A stretch of DNA of 64,000 bases from Deltaproteobacteria bacterium HGW-Deltaproteobacteria-4 (GTDB taxonomy: Bacteria > Desulfobacterota > Desulfuromonadia > Desulfuromonadales > UBA2197), in NCBI GenBank assembly GCA_002841765.1, contig PHAV01000015.1:1-64000 (forward strand). The letters are read 5' to 3'. Every line of letters starts with the position of its first letter. The first letter of the stretch is position 1. A program made the translations under genes and the position numbers. The notes beneath the pieces are model-generated. The model was given only the letters and a program-made list of their open reading frames with translations, made no database searches and had not been told where the DNA came from. Shown in pieces: positions 7,455 through 18,100 of the stretch.

Positions 7455-7476
7455 TGGCGCACCTGTGTGTGCGCCA

Positions 7477-8925
7477 CTACCAATCACCCCCACCGGCGAG
7501 CACTCCTAACCGCGCAATCTTGCCATCCTCCCCCTGGCTCCAGAAAGCAGCATTGAGCCGGATACAGTTGGTAAACTTCCCCGCTGCCGAGAAGAGATTC
7601 CCCGGCGCAATCGAGATTCCCGCTGTCAGCGCCTGATGATATAGACGCATGGCGTCGACCCCCTCGGGCATCTCCACCCACAGCGAAAATCCCCCCTTCG
7701 GTCGCGAGACCCGCGTCCCCGCCGGAAAATGACAGCCAACCGCTGCCGCCATCTGCGCCACCTTGCTCGCGTAGATCTTGCGGATGGTGCGGAGATGATG
7801 ATCGTAGCCGCCATTGGCGAGGAACTCCGCCACAGCCATCTGCGTCGGCGACGGCGAAGCGATGGTCGTCAACATCTTCAGCCGCTCAATCTTCTCCTGA
7901 AAACGGCCGGCTGCAATCCAGCCGATGCGGTAGCCGGGGGCGATAGTCTTGGAAAAAGAGGAGCAGAGCAGGACGAGGCCTTTTTTGTCCCACTGCTTGG
8001 CCACCGTCGGCCGACTGCCGTCAAAGGCGAGATCGCCGTAGATATCGTCTTCGATCAGGGGGATGTCACGGGCAGCGAGGAGTTCGACCAATTCCCGCTT
8101 GCGCGCATCGGGCATGACGAAGCCGAGGGGATTGTTGAAGTTACTTACCACCACGCAGGCGCGGACGTCATTGTGCTCCAGGACGTAACGGAGGACCTCC
8201 AGTGACATGCCATCCACCGGACTGCTTGGGATCTCCAGGGTCTTGAGACCGAGTTCCTGGATCAGCTGCAAAAAATTGTAGTAAACCGGCGACTCGACGA
8301 CGATGGTGTCGCCGGGGCGGCAGACCGTGCGCAGCGCCAGAAAGACGGCTTCGCTGCACCCTTCGGTGATAACGATCTCCTCGGGGCGCAGGGCACAGCC
8401 GCTCAACACCAGGCGCTGTGCCACCTCCTTGCGCAGGCGCGGGTTTCCCGGCGGCATCGCATAGGAGACGCTCTGGGTGCGGAAACGCCGCGCCTCGCTG
8501 GAGAGCATACGGTTGAGCTTGTCGATCGGCAACTGTTCGGGATTAGGCATGGCGCAGCCGAAGTAAGTGAGGTCGGGATTGCTGATGTCACGCATCACCA
8601 TCGCTGTCACTTCGGAGTTGTCGACCGCCATCGGGCAGATCTCTTTTGCGGCCAGGGTCGGTGGCGGCAGCTCCTCGGGGAGGCGGCCGCAAACATAGTA
8701 GCCCGACTGCGGTCGCGCCGCGATCAAACGGCGGTTTTCGAGGAGGACGTAGGATTCCTTGACGGTATTGATGCTCATCTGCATCTGCCGACTCATTGCC
8801 CGGATCGACGGCACCCGCTCGCCGGGGCGATAGGTCCCCTCACTGATCAGGTAAGCAATCTTTCCCGCCAACTCTTCGTACAGGGGGATGCGAACCGCTG
8901 CCGCCTTGACCACACTCTCACTCAC
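7477..8925 (-). CDS. MocR-type regulator (GntR DNA-binding domain fused to aminotransferase fold)
   Basis: 482 residues. Residues about 12-80 form a GntR winged helix (YEELAGKIAYLISEGTYRPGERVPSIRAMSRQM, with the NTVKESYVLLENRRLI recognition region). Residues 120-480 form a class I aminotransferase domain with the cofactor lysine in SSFSKTIAPGYRIGW, and NFNNPLG and DDIYGDL as further pocket motifs. MocR proteins use bound pyridoxal phosphate as a sensor, commonly for vitamin B6, GABA or amino acid genes. It is divergent from the DUF2917 gene across a 213-bp gap, the most likely target. The upstream yggS is also linked to B6, though on the other strand. Confidence 0.9.
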   Translation of the reverse strand: MSESVVKAAAVRIPLYEELAGKIAYLISEGTYRPGERVPSIRAMSRQMQMSINTVKESYVLLENRRLIAARPQSGYYVCGRLPEELPPPTLAAKEICPMAVDNSEVTAMVMRDISNPDLTYFGCAMPNPEQLPIDKLNRMLSSEARRFRTQSVSYAMPPGNPRLRKEVAQRLVLSGCALRPEEIVITEGCSEAVFLALRTVCRPGDTIVVESPVYYNFLQLIQELGLKTLEIPSSPVDGMSLEVLRYVLEHNDVRACVVVSNFNNPLGFVMPDARKRELVELLAARDIPLIEDDIYGDLAFDGSRPTVAKQWDKKGLVLLCSSFSKTIAPGYRIGWIAAGRFQEKIERLKMLTTIASPSPTQMAVAEFLANGGYDHHLRTIRKIYASKVAQMAAAVGCHFPAGTRVSRPKGGFSLWVEMPEGVDAMRLYHQALTAGISIAPGNLFSAAGKFTNCIRLNAAFWSQGEDGKIARLGVLAGGGDW

Positions 8926-9138
8926 GCTTCTACCTCCTCAAACACGACTGACGAACTTCACTATTCTTATCGATCCTCATCCTTCTGCACAGACACAGTC
9001 GCCACAGTAAACGAAGGGTACAGTTTCTGTAAAGGCAATCTGTGTTGGATACAAATATTCATGGCTGTATCTGGCGAGGGAGGTTGCAACGGAATAGGAT
9101 AACGCTACAGTCGGCATCAAGCTGCAAGGAGAGAAGAG

Positions 9139-9399
9139 ATGGACATTTTACTGCCGGAAAATGAGACGATGAGCATCAACCCGGTGCCGGAGAATTTACG
9201 GATTGTCTGCCGCAGCGGCCGCATCTGGCTGACTCAGACTGGCGACAGCCGCGACTTTTTACTGCGTGAAGGAGAAGTGTTCACCGCCACCCGGAGGGGA
9301 CAGATCGTTCTTTGGGCGTTAGCCGACGCCCGCATCGACATCTCGGCCCGCGCCCAGGAAGCGGCGCTGCACTGGCACCCGGCGCTGAAGCGCGCTTAG
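9139..9399 (+). CDS. DUF2917 domain protein, 86 aa
   Basis: The whole protein matches the DUF2917 pattern: an N-terminal stretch LLPENETMSINPVPENLRIVC, then RSGRIWLTQTGDSRDFLLREGEVF, and a hydrophobic C-terminal strand before ISARAQ. It is probably a small cupin-like beta barrel of unknown function. AAGGAGAGAAGAG supplies the ribosome binding site. In several proteobacteria DUF2917 genes sit divergently to PLP-dependent MocR regulators, as here, so regulation by that neighbour is plausible (inference). Confidence 0.75.
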   Translation: MDILLPENETMSINPVPENLRIVCRSGRIWLTQTGDSRDFLLREGEVFTATRRGQIVLWALADARIDISARAQEAALHWHPALKRA

Positions 9400-9420
9400 T
9401 GGGCAATTTGTGAATTGTCT

Positions 9421-10824
9421 CTACCCCCCAATCATCTTTTCCGGACGGACCAGAGCATCGAAGCTTTCACCGTCAAGATAACCGAGCTGTAAACAGGCCT
9501 GGCGCAGAGTGAGGCGGTGATGCAGGGCAAGGTGGGCAATCTCTGCCGCTTTGTCGTAACCGAGACGGGGACTGAGCGCCGTCACCAGCATCAGAGAGTT
9601 GGCGAGATGGGCGGCAATCCGTTCCCGGTCGATTTCCAGTCCGGACAGGAGATGGGTCGTGAAGCTGCGGCAACCGTCGCCGAGGAGGCGCAGCGACTCC
9701 AGGGCATTACGGATCAGCACCGGCTTGCAGACATTCAGTTGAAAATTCCCGTTACTCCCCGCCAGCGTCATCGCCACCTGATTCCCCTGCACCTGCATAC
9801 AGATCATCAACAGTGCTTCACATTGACTCGGATTGACCTTGCCCGGCATGATCGACGACCCCGGCTCATTCTCGGGGAGGAGGAGTTCGCCGAGGCCACA
9901 GCGGGGTCCGGAAGCGAGCCAGCGAATATCATTGGCAATCTTGGTCAGGGACGCTGCCAGCGTCGCCAGGGCGGCGTGAAAGAAGAGGAGTTCGTCGTGA
10001 CTGGCAAGGGCGGCAAACTTGTTGGGGTGGGAGCGGAGCGCTAGACCGGTGGCAATCGCGAGTTGCGCTGCCACCGCCGCGCCAAAGCCCTGCGGGGCAT
10101 TCAGGCCGGTGCCGACGGCGGTGCCGCCGATAGCAAGATCGCAAAGACCGGCGGCGGCAGCATGCAGGCGCGCCACATCCCGTTCCAGCAGACTGATCCA
10201 ACCGGAGATCTCCTGGCCGACGGTGAGGGGGGTGGCATCCTGGAGATGGGTGCGGCCGATCTTGACGACATCGGCGTAAGCCTGCGCCTTGGATTGAAAA
10301 AGCGCGATCATCTCGGTCAGGGCCGGCAAGAGGCGCTGGTGGAGTACAGTCAAGGCGGCGAGATGCATGGCGGTGGGGAAGGCATCGTTGGTCGACTGGG
10401 ACAGATTGACCTGATCGTTGGGATGGATCGGCGCTTTGTCGCCGCGCTGTCCGCCGGCGAGTTCGTTGGCGCGGTTGGCGATAACCTCGTTGACGTTCAT
10501 GTTGCTCTGGGTGCCGCTGCCGCTTTGCCAGACCGGCAGGACAAAGTGTTCGTCAAAGGAGCCGCTGAGGATTTCGTCACAAGCGGCCACAATCAAGGCG
10601 GCGCGCTCCGCCGCCAGCTGCCCCCCCGCTACGCTCACCTGCGCACAACTCTTCTTGACCAGCACCAGCGCATGGATCACCTCGATCGGCATCCGCTCCG
10701 TACCGATGGCAAAGTGCTGCAGAGCCCGCTGCGTCTGGGCGCCCCAGTAGGCGTCCGCCGGAACCTCCACGGTCCCCATGCTGTCACTTTCTTGCCGGGT
10801 TGCCATGTTCGCACACATCTCCAT
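9421..10824 (-). CDS. fumC: Class II fumarate hydratase
   Basis: 467 residues, the standard length of class II fumarases, which interconvert fumarate and L-malate without iron-sulfur clusters. Visible signatures are TETDS-like [25 protein letters not shown] at the start, [55 protein letters not shown], and the superfamily loop [17 protein letters not shown] with the catalytic serine. Three in-frame ATGs lie close together. The third (10806, MATRQES) best matches homologues, while 10824 has the nearer AGG. It is convergent with DUF2917, and no operon partner is evident. Confidence 0.95.
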   Translation of the reverse strand: MEMCANMATRQESDSMGTVEVPADAYWGAQTQRALQHFAIGTERMPIEVIHALVLVKKSCAQVSVAGGQLAAERAALIVAACDEILSGSFDEHFVLPVWQSGSGTQSNMNVNEVIANRANELAGGQRGDKAPIHPNDQVNLSQSTNDAFPTAMHLAALTVLHQRLLPALTEMIALFQSKAQAYADVVKIGRTHLQDATPLTVGQEISGWISLLERDVARLHAAAAGLCDLAIGGTAVGTGLNAPQGFGAAVAAQLAIATGLALRSHPNKFAALASHDELLFFHAALATLAASLTKIANDIRWLASGPRCGLGELLLPENEPGSSIMPGKVNPSQCEALLMICMQVQGNQVAMTLAGSNGNFQLNVCKPVLIRNALESLRLLGDGCRSFTTHLLSGLEIDRERIAAHLANSLMLVTALSPRLGYDKAAEIAHLALHHRLTLRQACLQLGYLDGESFDALVRPEKMIGG

Positions 10825-11019
10825 TTTGCCTCGCTCTCCGCTTTTGAAGCTTATTGACTCATCTATCCTGCCCAGCTTAGCGCTACCACATTTTTCAGGC
10901 TATAGAAAAACAATAAAAAAACCCAATTAAAAGGATGTTTTAATAATATAATTATAAAAATAAATGTCTTGAATTTTCTCCTCAATCCTTGCTATTTCTT
11001 TATAAGAAACAAATATTGA

Positions 11020-11094
11020 CACACGACAATACTAAACCATCCGTGAGGATGGGGCGGAAAGCCCAAGGGTCTTACTAAGACAGCCGGGTTGCCG
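11020..11094 (+). promoter_or_regulatory. GEMM-I cyclic-dinucleotide riboswitch aptamer
   Basis: The leader of the cytochrome gene carries the GEMM-I core: ACACACGAC, the AAACCATCC-GTGA-GGATGG hairpin with its GNRA loop, then GGCGGAAAGCC, the GGTCTTACTAAGACAGCC second arm, and CCGGGTTGCC. The base that aligns with G20 of the Vibrio Vc2 aptamer appears to be A, a change reported to favour 3',3'-cGAMP over c-di-GMP in Geobacter riboswitches. My alignment of that position is by eye. The 3' end of the aptamer is shared with the terminator that follows. Confidence 0.88.
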
Positions 11095-11133
11095 AAATAT
11101 CATTTTTGATGTTTTGGCAACCCGGCTTTTTTT
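11083..11133 (+). terminator. Riboswitch expression platform: intrinsic terminator
   Basis: GCCGGGTTGCCGAAA pairs with TTTTGGCAACCCGGC and is followed by seven T. The left arm is part of the riboswitch aptamer, so ligand-stabilised aptamer folding should prevent terminator formation and turn expression on. The gene starts 33 bp further on. Confidence 0.88.
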
Positions 11134-11165
11134 GTCCCCCACCCCCCGACGAAAAAGGAGAAATT

Positions 11166-13307
11166 ATGACCGGCATTAGACGCACCTTCCAACGATGGAC
11201 CTGTCGCCCGTTGCTGTTCTTGTTAGCCCTCATCCTGATTCCGGCCTTCGCCTTTGCCGACACCCTGACAGTCTCCACCAACAAGACGAGCTACACAAGA
11301 GGCGAACTTATCAAGATCACTGCCGTTTACAAAAAAAATGACGGCAGTCCGATCACCCGCCCCACGACGCGGGAAGTCCGAATCAAAAATCCTTCCGGGA
11401 CTGAAGTGGTCAAGAAAAGCATGACCAGCGTCGGCAACGGCGTCTATACCTACAATTACACCCTCCCCGCCACAGCCGCTGCCGGCAAATGGGAAGTCCG
11501 GGGTAAATTTGTTTACAACTACGTTGAGACCAAGGGATATACCTATCCAACGGTTGCTTCTTCCATGACGGATACCACTGCTCCTGTTACCTCTGTTTCA
11601 CCGCTGGGGAGCAGCTTCGCTTCATCAATTACAGTCACTCTGACCCGAAACGAGACCGGCACGACTTACTACACCACCAACGGCACCACCCCGACAACCG
11701 CTTCCGCCGTCTACGCTACCCCCCTGACCTTCATTGCCACGACAACGTTAAAATATTTCTCCAAGGATAGCACCGGAAATACTGAAACGGTCAAAACCTC
11801 GACCTATACCAAAAGCGCACAGGCTGGCAATCCCCACGCCAATCTGACCTGGAGCGGCTACAATATGTGTCGCAGTTGCCATGCTACGCAGGCAAACGAC
11901 GTCTTTCACTCGGTTCATTATCAATGGCAAGGGGCTTCCGGGATGACCACTGGACCAGCCATTCAGGGGAAGTTTTCCCCCACTCTTGACAACAGCACCG
12001 CTATGAACTCTTACTGCATCAATATCCTCGGCAACTGGAACAACTACTCTGGCTGCAGCAACTGCCACGTCGGCTTGGGCATTCCGCCGAGCACCACTGT
12101 CGATAACTCCCAGCTCGACAACATCGATTGTCTGATCTGCCATCAAAAAGATTACAAACGGACCCGGTCAATTTATGGCGGCACCTATGCCCCCAATCCC
12201 GCGGCCATGACCATCACCATGGATCAGGCGGTCCAGACGGTCACCAAGCCGACCCGCTCCACCTGTCTACAGTGCCACGCCAAAGGCGGCGGCGGAGACA
12301 ACTTCAAGCGCGGCGATCTGGCGCTGGCACACGGGGCAACGACCGACGCCACTTTTGACGTCCACATGGCTACCGGTCGCGGCAATTTCCCCTGCCAGTC
12401 CTGCCACACCACCAGCAGCCACAAGATGGCGGGTCGCGGCAGTGACCTCCGTCCGAAAGAATCGGCGGCGGCCATCAACTGTTCCACCAGCAGCTGCCAT
12501 CCGGGCAAAGCAAGCCTGATAGAAGGACATTCGACCGCCGCTGTCAGCCGGCATACCGGCCGCGTATCGTGTCAGACCTGTCATATCCGCGCTTACGCCA
12601 GGAACGCCACCGACACCGCCGCAACCGAGGCCACGGAAACTTTCCGCACCTGGAAAACCTCTGAGTGGAACGCAAACCTCAACCGCTATGAGCCGACGAT
12701 CACACTGGCCAACAACCTGAGTCCCCGATATGCCTTCTGGAACGGCAGCAACTGGGGGAGCAACCTTCTTGATACTCCGGTCATCGATCCCGCGACCGGG
12801 GCATATAAACTTTCCCGTCCGAACGGCGCTCTCACCGACCCGGCCGGCACCAAACTCTATCCGTTCAAATACAAAACCTCGGAAGCCCCTTTCAATATCG
12901 AGCGCAGAAAGCTGATTTCCGTCGATACCAGTATCTACTTCAAGACCGGCAACGTCGCCGATGCCGTGAATCAGGGGATGGTTAACATGGGTTATTCAGC
13001 CGGCGAACCCTACTCCTGGGTGGCAACAGACGAATTCCAGCTGATCACCCACGAAGTGCCGACTGCAAGCGGAAACGTGCTGGCGTGCGCAGACTGCCAC
13101 AAAAATACCGCCCGGATGAACCTCCCGGCCATGGGCTATGCCCTGAAGGCGGCAAAGAGTGCCGTCTGTGCCCAGTGTCATGAAGACGAATCCTACTCCG
13201 GCTATACCTGGATCCATGACAAACACGTCACCGACAAAAAGTACGACTGTTCATTCTGCCACAGCTTCTCGCGGGCAAGTGAGAGAGGACTAAAAACCAC
13301 CAGATAA
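11166..13307 (+). CDS. Secreted multihaem c-type cytochrome (about ten haem motifs)
   Basis: 713 residues. ATG at 11166 follows AAGGAG; the earlier in-frame ATG lies inside the terminator and is rejected. A signal peptide (ending AFAFA) is followed by an immunoglobulin-like domain (about 32-125), a chitobiase C-terminal-type beta domain (about 135-215, TTYYTTNGTTPTTAS), then the haem region. Nine CXXCH motifs are visible (CRSCH, CSNCH, CLICH, CLQCH, CQSCH, CQTCH, CADCH, CAQCH, CSFCH) plus one CX4CH (CSTSSCH). It should act in the periplasm or on the cell surface in electron transfer. The riboswitch upstream places it under cyclic-dinucleotide control. The natural partner is unknown. Confidence 0.92.
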   Translation: MTGIRRTFQRWTCRPLLFLLALILIPAFAFADTLTVSTNKTSYTRGELIKITAVYKKNDGSPITRPTTREVRIKNPSGTEVVKKSMTSVGNGVYTYNYTLPATAAAGKWEVRGKFVYNYVETKGYTYPTVASSMTDTTAPVTSVSPLGSSFASSITVTLTRNETGTTYYTTNGTTPTTASAVYATPLTFIATTTLKYFSKDSTGNTETVKTSTYTKSAQAGNPHANLTWSGYNMCRSCHATQANDVFHSVHYQWQGASGMTTGPAIQGKFSPTLDNSTAMNSYCINILGNWNNYSGCSNCHVGLGIPPSTTVDNSQLDNIDCLICHQKDYKRTRSIYGGTYAPNPAAMTITMDQAVQTVTKPTRSTCLQCHAKGGGGDNFKRGDLALAHGATTDATFDVHMATGRGNFPCQSCHTTSSHKMAGRGSDLRPKESAAAINCSTSSCHPGKASLIEGHSTAAVSRHTGRVSCQTCHIRAYARNATDTAATEATETFRTWKTSEWNANLNRYEPTITLANNLSPRYAFWNGSNWGSNLLDTPVIDPATGAYKLSRPNGALTDPAGTKLYPFKYKTSEAPFNIERRKLISVDTSIYFKTGNVADAVNQGMVNMGYSAGEPYSWVATDEFQLITHEVPTASGNVLACADCHKNTARMNLPAMGYALKAAKSAVCAQCHEDESYSGYTWIHDKHVTDKKYDCSFCHSFSRASERGLKTTR

Positions 13308-13324
13308 TCGACTTTTTTAATGAC

Positions 13325-13364
13325 AAAAAATGGGCGGCCCTTACCCAAGGGTCGCCCATTTTTT
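13325..13364 (+). terminator. Terminator of the cytochrome gene
   Basis: AATGGGCGGCCC pairs with GGGTCGCCCATT around a short loop, followed by TTTTTT, 18 bp after the cytochrome stop codon. The A-run on the left makes it usable in both directions. Confidence 0.85.
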
Positions 13365-13503
13365 CTAATTCCGGATGCTGTTGACTACTGACTTCCTTCC
13401 CTCCTGCCGCAATATACGGCCGCAGCACGCTGTGGGGGGACGCGAGGAGAATTTTGCGGCCTCCAAGGCAGAGCCAGCTTACAATCGATACGATTCCATA
13501 CTC

Positions 13504-13701
13504 CTACAACTCTTCAAAATCAGAATTTTCATCCTCACCTTCATCAGCATCGTCGGCATAATCCTCTGCCAGAAAGCCTTCGAGAAAGCGCTGATTATCC
13601 TTGATGCGGTGGGCAATTTCCCGCTGCAATTCTTCGAGCTCGCTGAAGCGACTGCTCCCCTCCGGCGGGATGTCTTTGGGCTCTTTATCTTCTGCTGTCA
13701 C
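13504..13701 (-). CDS. Small acidic hypothetical protein, 65 aa
   Basis: The frame starts 17 bp inside the 3' end of glgA on the same strand, which suggests translational coupling. The product is strongly acidic (tail DDADEGEDENSDFEEL) with a predicted helix ELEELQREIAHRIKDNQRFLEGF. There are no membrane segments or known motifs. Acidic composition and gene position resemble a real small gene more than a chance frame, but no function can be assigned. Confidence 0.5.
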   Translation of the reverse strand: MTAEDKEPKDIPPEGSSRFSELEELQREIAHRIKDNQRFLEGFLAEDYADDADEGEDENSDFEEL

Positions 13702-15139
13702 GGCGGACCTCCCGGGCGAGGCGATAAAGTTCGAGATAGCGATGGGCGGCCACTTGCCAGGTAAACTCCTGTTTCATGGCGTAGCGCATCATCCCCTGCC
13801 ACGACGCTTTTGTGGCGAAAACCTGCAGGGCTCTGGCGAGGCAATCAAGGAGTGCCGGGGCGGTATAAGGGCCGAAACTGAAACCGTTGGCGTGCGCGAC
13901 ATTCTGCTGCGGATCGATGATGGTATCAGCGAGACCGCCGGTACTGCGGACAACCGGCAGGGTGCCGTAGCGCAGGGCGATGAGTTGACTGAGACCGCAC
14001 GGTTCATAAAGACTCGGCATCAGGAAAAGATCGCCACCGGCGTAAAAACGCCGGGAAAGATCCTCATTAAAACCGGTGGTCAAAGCAAAACGCCCCCGAT
14101 GTTTGCGGGCGCGGGTCGCAAAACGCTCTTCCAGCTCACGATTACCACTGCCAAGGAGGGCGAACTGAACCGGCAGAGCCATCAACTCATCCCAGGCCTC
14201 CTCGATGAGTTCAAAACCCTTTTGACGATCGAGGCGGGAGACCATGACGATCAAGGGGATCTCCGCCTCCGCCTTGAGTCCGAGTTCCTGCTGCAGGGCA
14301 CGCTTGCAGGCGGCCTTACCGGCAAGATCCTGCACGGAAAAGGGGTGTGCGGGGAGGAGTTGCGGATCCCAATCGTCGGGATCCAGGCCGTTGAGAACCC
14401 CGAAGAGGCGATTGTGTCGGGCCCGGAGGATACCATCAAAGCCGTGGCCGTATTCCGGGGTCTGAATCTCGCGACAGTAGCTGTCGGAGACCGTGGTGAC
14501 GACATCAGAGAAGACCACTCCGCCTTTGAGCAGAGCAATGGCACCGTAAAACTCCAGGGCGTCGATACGGTTGAGCTCCGCAGGGAGGCCGAACAGTTTC
14601 AGCAGCGTCGGCGGAAAGTGTCCCTGATAACCGAGATTGTGGATGGTAAAGAGGGTGCCGGTGGCGGCGAAGAAGGGATCGGCACGATAAACGGTGTGCA
14701 AAAAGACCGGGAGGAGTCCGCACTGCCAGTCGTTGCCGTGAATGGCGTCAGGCACAAAATCGAGCCACTTGCAGAGTTCCAGTGCCGCATGACAAAAGAA
14801 GCCGAAGCGTTCGTCGTTGTCGGGGAAATCACCAGCCGTGGAACCGTAGAGACCTTCACGATTGAAGTAGCCGGGGTGATCGACGAGGTAGACGGGAACC
14901 CCGGCGATCTCCCCCTGCCAAACGTCCGCCTGTTCGATAAAGCCGCCGACCGGCACCTGAACGCTGATACCGGTGACAGCAAAGGGAAAGCGCGACAGCA
15001 CCCCCCGGTAAGCCGGCATGACAATACGCACATCGTGACCGAGCTTGCGCAAAGCTTTGGGGAGGGCGCCAGCGACATCAGCCAGGCCGCCGGTCTTGGC
15101 AAAGGGGGCCACTTCGGAAGAAACAAACAGGATTTTCAC
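13685..15139 (-). CDS. glgA: Glycogen synthase (ADP-glucose type, GT5)
   Basis: 484 residues from the GTG at 15139, where the protein begins VKILFVSSEVAPF as in the family. AAGGTGG lies just upstream. An ATG at 15163 would add eight residues and overlap the amylase stop. GlgA transfers glucose from ADP-glucose to alpha-1,4-glucan. The substrate loop KTGGLADV is present (K-x-G-G-L), with the N-terminal Rossmann half, HNLGYQGHFP, and the C-terminal nucleotide-binding half carrying VSRLDRQKGFELI and MPSLYEPCGLSQL with the catalytic Glu region. It lies 11 bp after the amylase gene, so a shared transcript for glycogen metabolism is likely. Confidence 0.95.
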   Translation of the reverse strand: MKILFVSSEVAPFAKTGGLADVAGALPKALRKLGHDVRIVMPAYRGVLSRFPFAVTGISVQVPVGGFIEQADVWQGEIAGVPVYLVDHPGYFNREGLYGSTAGDFPDNDERFGFFCHAALELCKWLDFVPDAIHGNDWQCGLLPVFLHTVYRADPFFAATGTLFTIHNLGYQGHFPPTLLKLFGLPAELNRIDALEFYGAIALLKGGVVFSDVVTTVSDSYCREIQTPEYGHGFDGILRARHNRLFGVLNGLDPDDWDPQLLPAHPFSVQDLAGKAACKRALQQELGLKAEAEIPLIVMVSRLDRQKGFELIEEAWDELMALPVQFALLGSGNRELEERFATRARKHRGRFALTTGFNEDLSRRFYAGGDLFLMPSLYEPCGLSQLIALRYGTLPVVRSTGGLADTIIDPQQNVAHANGFSFGPYTAPALLDCLARALQVFATKASWQGMMRYAMKQEFTWQVAAHRYLELYRLAREVRRDSRR

Positions 15140-15149
15140 GGCCGCCACC

Positions 15150-18100
15150 TTACTCAAAGTCACAGAACTTTTCCACCTGATACGCGTTCAACTCCGCCTT
15201 CTTCGCCAACGCCGCGATTTCGCTACGCAGAACCGCCACCCGGACCTTGCGCCGCTCTTTTGCCACTCCCCCGGTCAGTTCGAAGACAAGGATCTCCTCC
15301 AGGCGCTGCAGCAGCGTTGTCAACGCGCCCTGATCGACATAGCTCTTCCCTTCCCAGGCATGCCAGTTGAGGGCGGCGCGCAACGACGGCTCGGCGCAGA
15401 GATGAGGAAGAAGTTCTGCCAGTGACAGATCAGCCAACTCAGCGCGGTGGCGCCACAGTGCCCGGTAAAGGGCCGAAGCTGTGGAATCACCGAGGATTTC
15501 GCCGACGACGCGATCGAGTCCTTTGGCAGCAAAGATCGCGGGGAGGTCGTCCCCGGCATTCGCCTGGCGCAGCAGCGCCCAGACAAGCAGAGACAAGGAG
15601 CTTGCCGTTGCTTCGACAAGTTGACACTGAGGCGTCGTCAGGGGAAGGGGTTTTTGGCCAAAGAGCAGGAAGAAGTCGGCAAGAGCACTCTCTACAGCCC
15701 CGACCGCCTCTGTCGGCTTTTTACCGGTGCATGCGGTGATGGCGCGCCGCCCTTCCTCCGAAAGGAGGCGACACAGGGCGGCTTGCTCGGGAGCAAAGCG
15801 GAGATCGATGAGTTCGCGGTCGAGTTGCGCTACCGGCTGCCCCCCGAGGCGGGTGCAGAGGACATCAAGGTGCTCGTCCCAAGCCAGCGCTTGCCAATCG
15901 ACAAAGACATGGACACCGTAGGAACCGAGGGCCAGCGAGAAGTTGTTGCCGAAGAAATCCTCGTGACGGCGCAGATATTCCAGGTCGCTGGTCGCGTCGC
16001 GAAAACGCCAGAAGGGGGCATCGTGCTCGCCCAGACCAAGGCCGTCATAGAGTTGCGGAGCGATCAGGCCTTCGCCCTCGCCTTCCTTGATGCGCTTGCC
16101 GGTACTGGTGCCGATCACTCCGGTGATCTCACCGTGGGAATTATGAACAATCACCAGCGCCCGCTCTCCGCCCTTGCGGTTGCTGTAGACAAAGACGTTA
16201 TCGTTGACAGCCCCATTGCAAAGGAAATCGTAAAGGTAAAAAGCATCGGCACCGCTGAAGAGGGGGCGACGGCGCAGCAGCGGGAAGATGGTCCGTTCAT
16301 GATAGGAAATAAACCCGGTATCCGGTATCTCCTGAAAACGGGCGCGGCGGTACTCCATGCCGTATTTCTCTTCAAAGCCGTCAATCTGGCCATGCCCGAA
16401 CATCGGCAGGCCGGGCATGGTGGCGAGGAGGGTGGCAACGGCAAAGTATTTATCCCCTTTGCCGAACTGGGCCACGGCCGTCTCTTCATCCGGATTATTC
16501 ATGAAGTTGACAAAACGCTGCAGGATGCCGCTGTCGAATTCGAGGATCTGGCGGATGACGCCGCGGTACTTGCCGTTCTCTTCGCGCTTGAGCATGTTCA
16601 TGAAGGCGCTGTTGTAGACGCGATGCATGCCGAGGGTACGGACAAAGTAGCCCTCCATCAGCCAGAAAGCTTCGGCGAGAAGGAGCGTATCCGGCACCTC
16701 GGCGGCAACACGATCGACAACCTGCCGCCAGAACTCCACCGGAAAGAGGCGTTCGAATTCTTCGCGGGACAAGGTGTGCTCGGCCCGGCTCGGCACCCCG
16801 GCGGCACCGGGAAGGGGGAACCAGAGGCGCTCGAAATGCTTCTTCGCCAGAGTCATCGCCGCATCGAAACGGATAATCTTGAAACGGCGAGCGACAGCAA
16901 GGATGGTGCAGATCATCGCTTCGCGCACATCTTCGCGCAGGAAGTTAAGTTGGGCCGTGTCGTTCCAGGGGAGATGGGTGCCGTCGTTGCCGTGGTAGAT
17001 GTAACGGGTCCGGCCGTTCTGCACATGCTTGAAGACCACCGCCGCGTCCGTATGATTCCAGTAACCGTCGTCGATATAGAGTTCGAGCCCATCGGTCGTC
17101 GCCAGATTCGGACCACTGAAGGAGTAGGCCGGATACGGGGGATAATCAACCTGAATAAACCAATCGGGCTGTTCTTTGCTCCACAGGGAATCGATGCCGG
17201 TATGATTGGGGACAACGTCGCAGGCGAGGCGGAGACCGCGCTGCCGGCAGCGCTGGGTGAGACGTTCAAGAGCTTCTTCGCCACCGAGATCAGCGGCCAC
17301 GACATAATCGTAAAGGGAATAGGCCGAAGCGACGGCGTCATGATTCCCCATCCGCTGCTTGATGATCGCCGAGGCGGTGGAGCGCTCCCACAGGCCGATC
17401 AGCCACAGGGAGGTAAAACCGCGCCGCGCCAGGATCTCCAGCTCTTCATCGGGAATTTCATCGAGCCGCGTGATCGAGCGCTGATAAAGACGGGAGAGTT
17501 GATCGAGCCAGACGTAGACGGTTTTGGCGATGAGGACAACATGGGGCATCCAGTCGCTGTCCGCGGAGAAGCGTTCGGCCTCTTCGGCGTCATGGCGGCT
17601 GAAGCTCGGCGCAACACTCGGACCGGGACCGCCGCCACGCACCGCCTCTTCTTCCGCCACCAGGGCAAAGGCCAGGGTGATTTCGTCGAGAAATTCCGGG
17701 GGGAGGAGATCAGCCCAATTGGCGCCGACATAGCGCAGTTGCCCGGCCAAGGAGTCCGGCGCCGCCAACAGCGGTTCAAGGAGGAGTTGCAGCAGGGTCT
17801 TCTGTCCCCCGGCTCGCTCCACCGGCGGCAATAACTGACGATCGATCCGTTGCACGGTTTGCCGCCACGGTACCGCAGCATCGAGATCGACGGGATCAAA
17901 GAGGGGGAGGAGCGGCCTGGCGGCAGCGTTCTGACTCTGCGCGGCGAGAATAAAGAGTTCGGCAGCAACTTCAACCGGCGCGACAGGCCCCTCTGCAGCG
18001 GGGCGGCCAGGCGGGTAAAGACGGAGAAAGGCCGTTGCCGTGGCGGTAAAATCGTCGTCTGGCACGGGGGCTGCGAGGGCTGCGAGGGAACGCACGGCAA

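Noticed and set aside
11106-11165. Earlier in-frame ATG for the cytochrome
   Set aside because: It lies inside the riboswitch terminator and precedes the true Shine-Dalgarno and signal peptide.
13601-15370. Plus-strand frame opposite glgA
   Set aside because: It is a shadow of glgA, with low-complexity charged composition and no motif.
15447-17834. Long open frame (795 codons) antisense to the amylase gene
   Set aside because: It is a mirror of a GC-rich coding gene with strong catalytic motifs on the other strand; its own translation has no recognisable domain.
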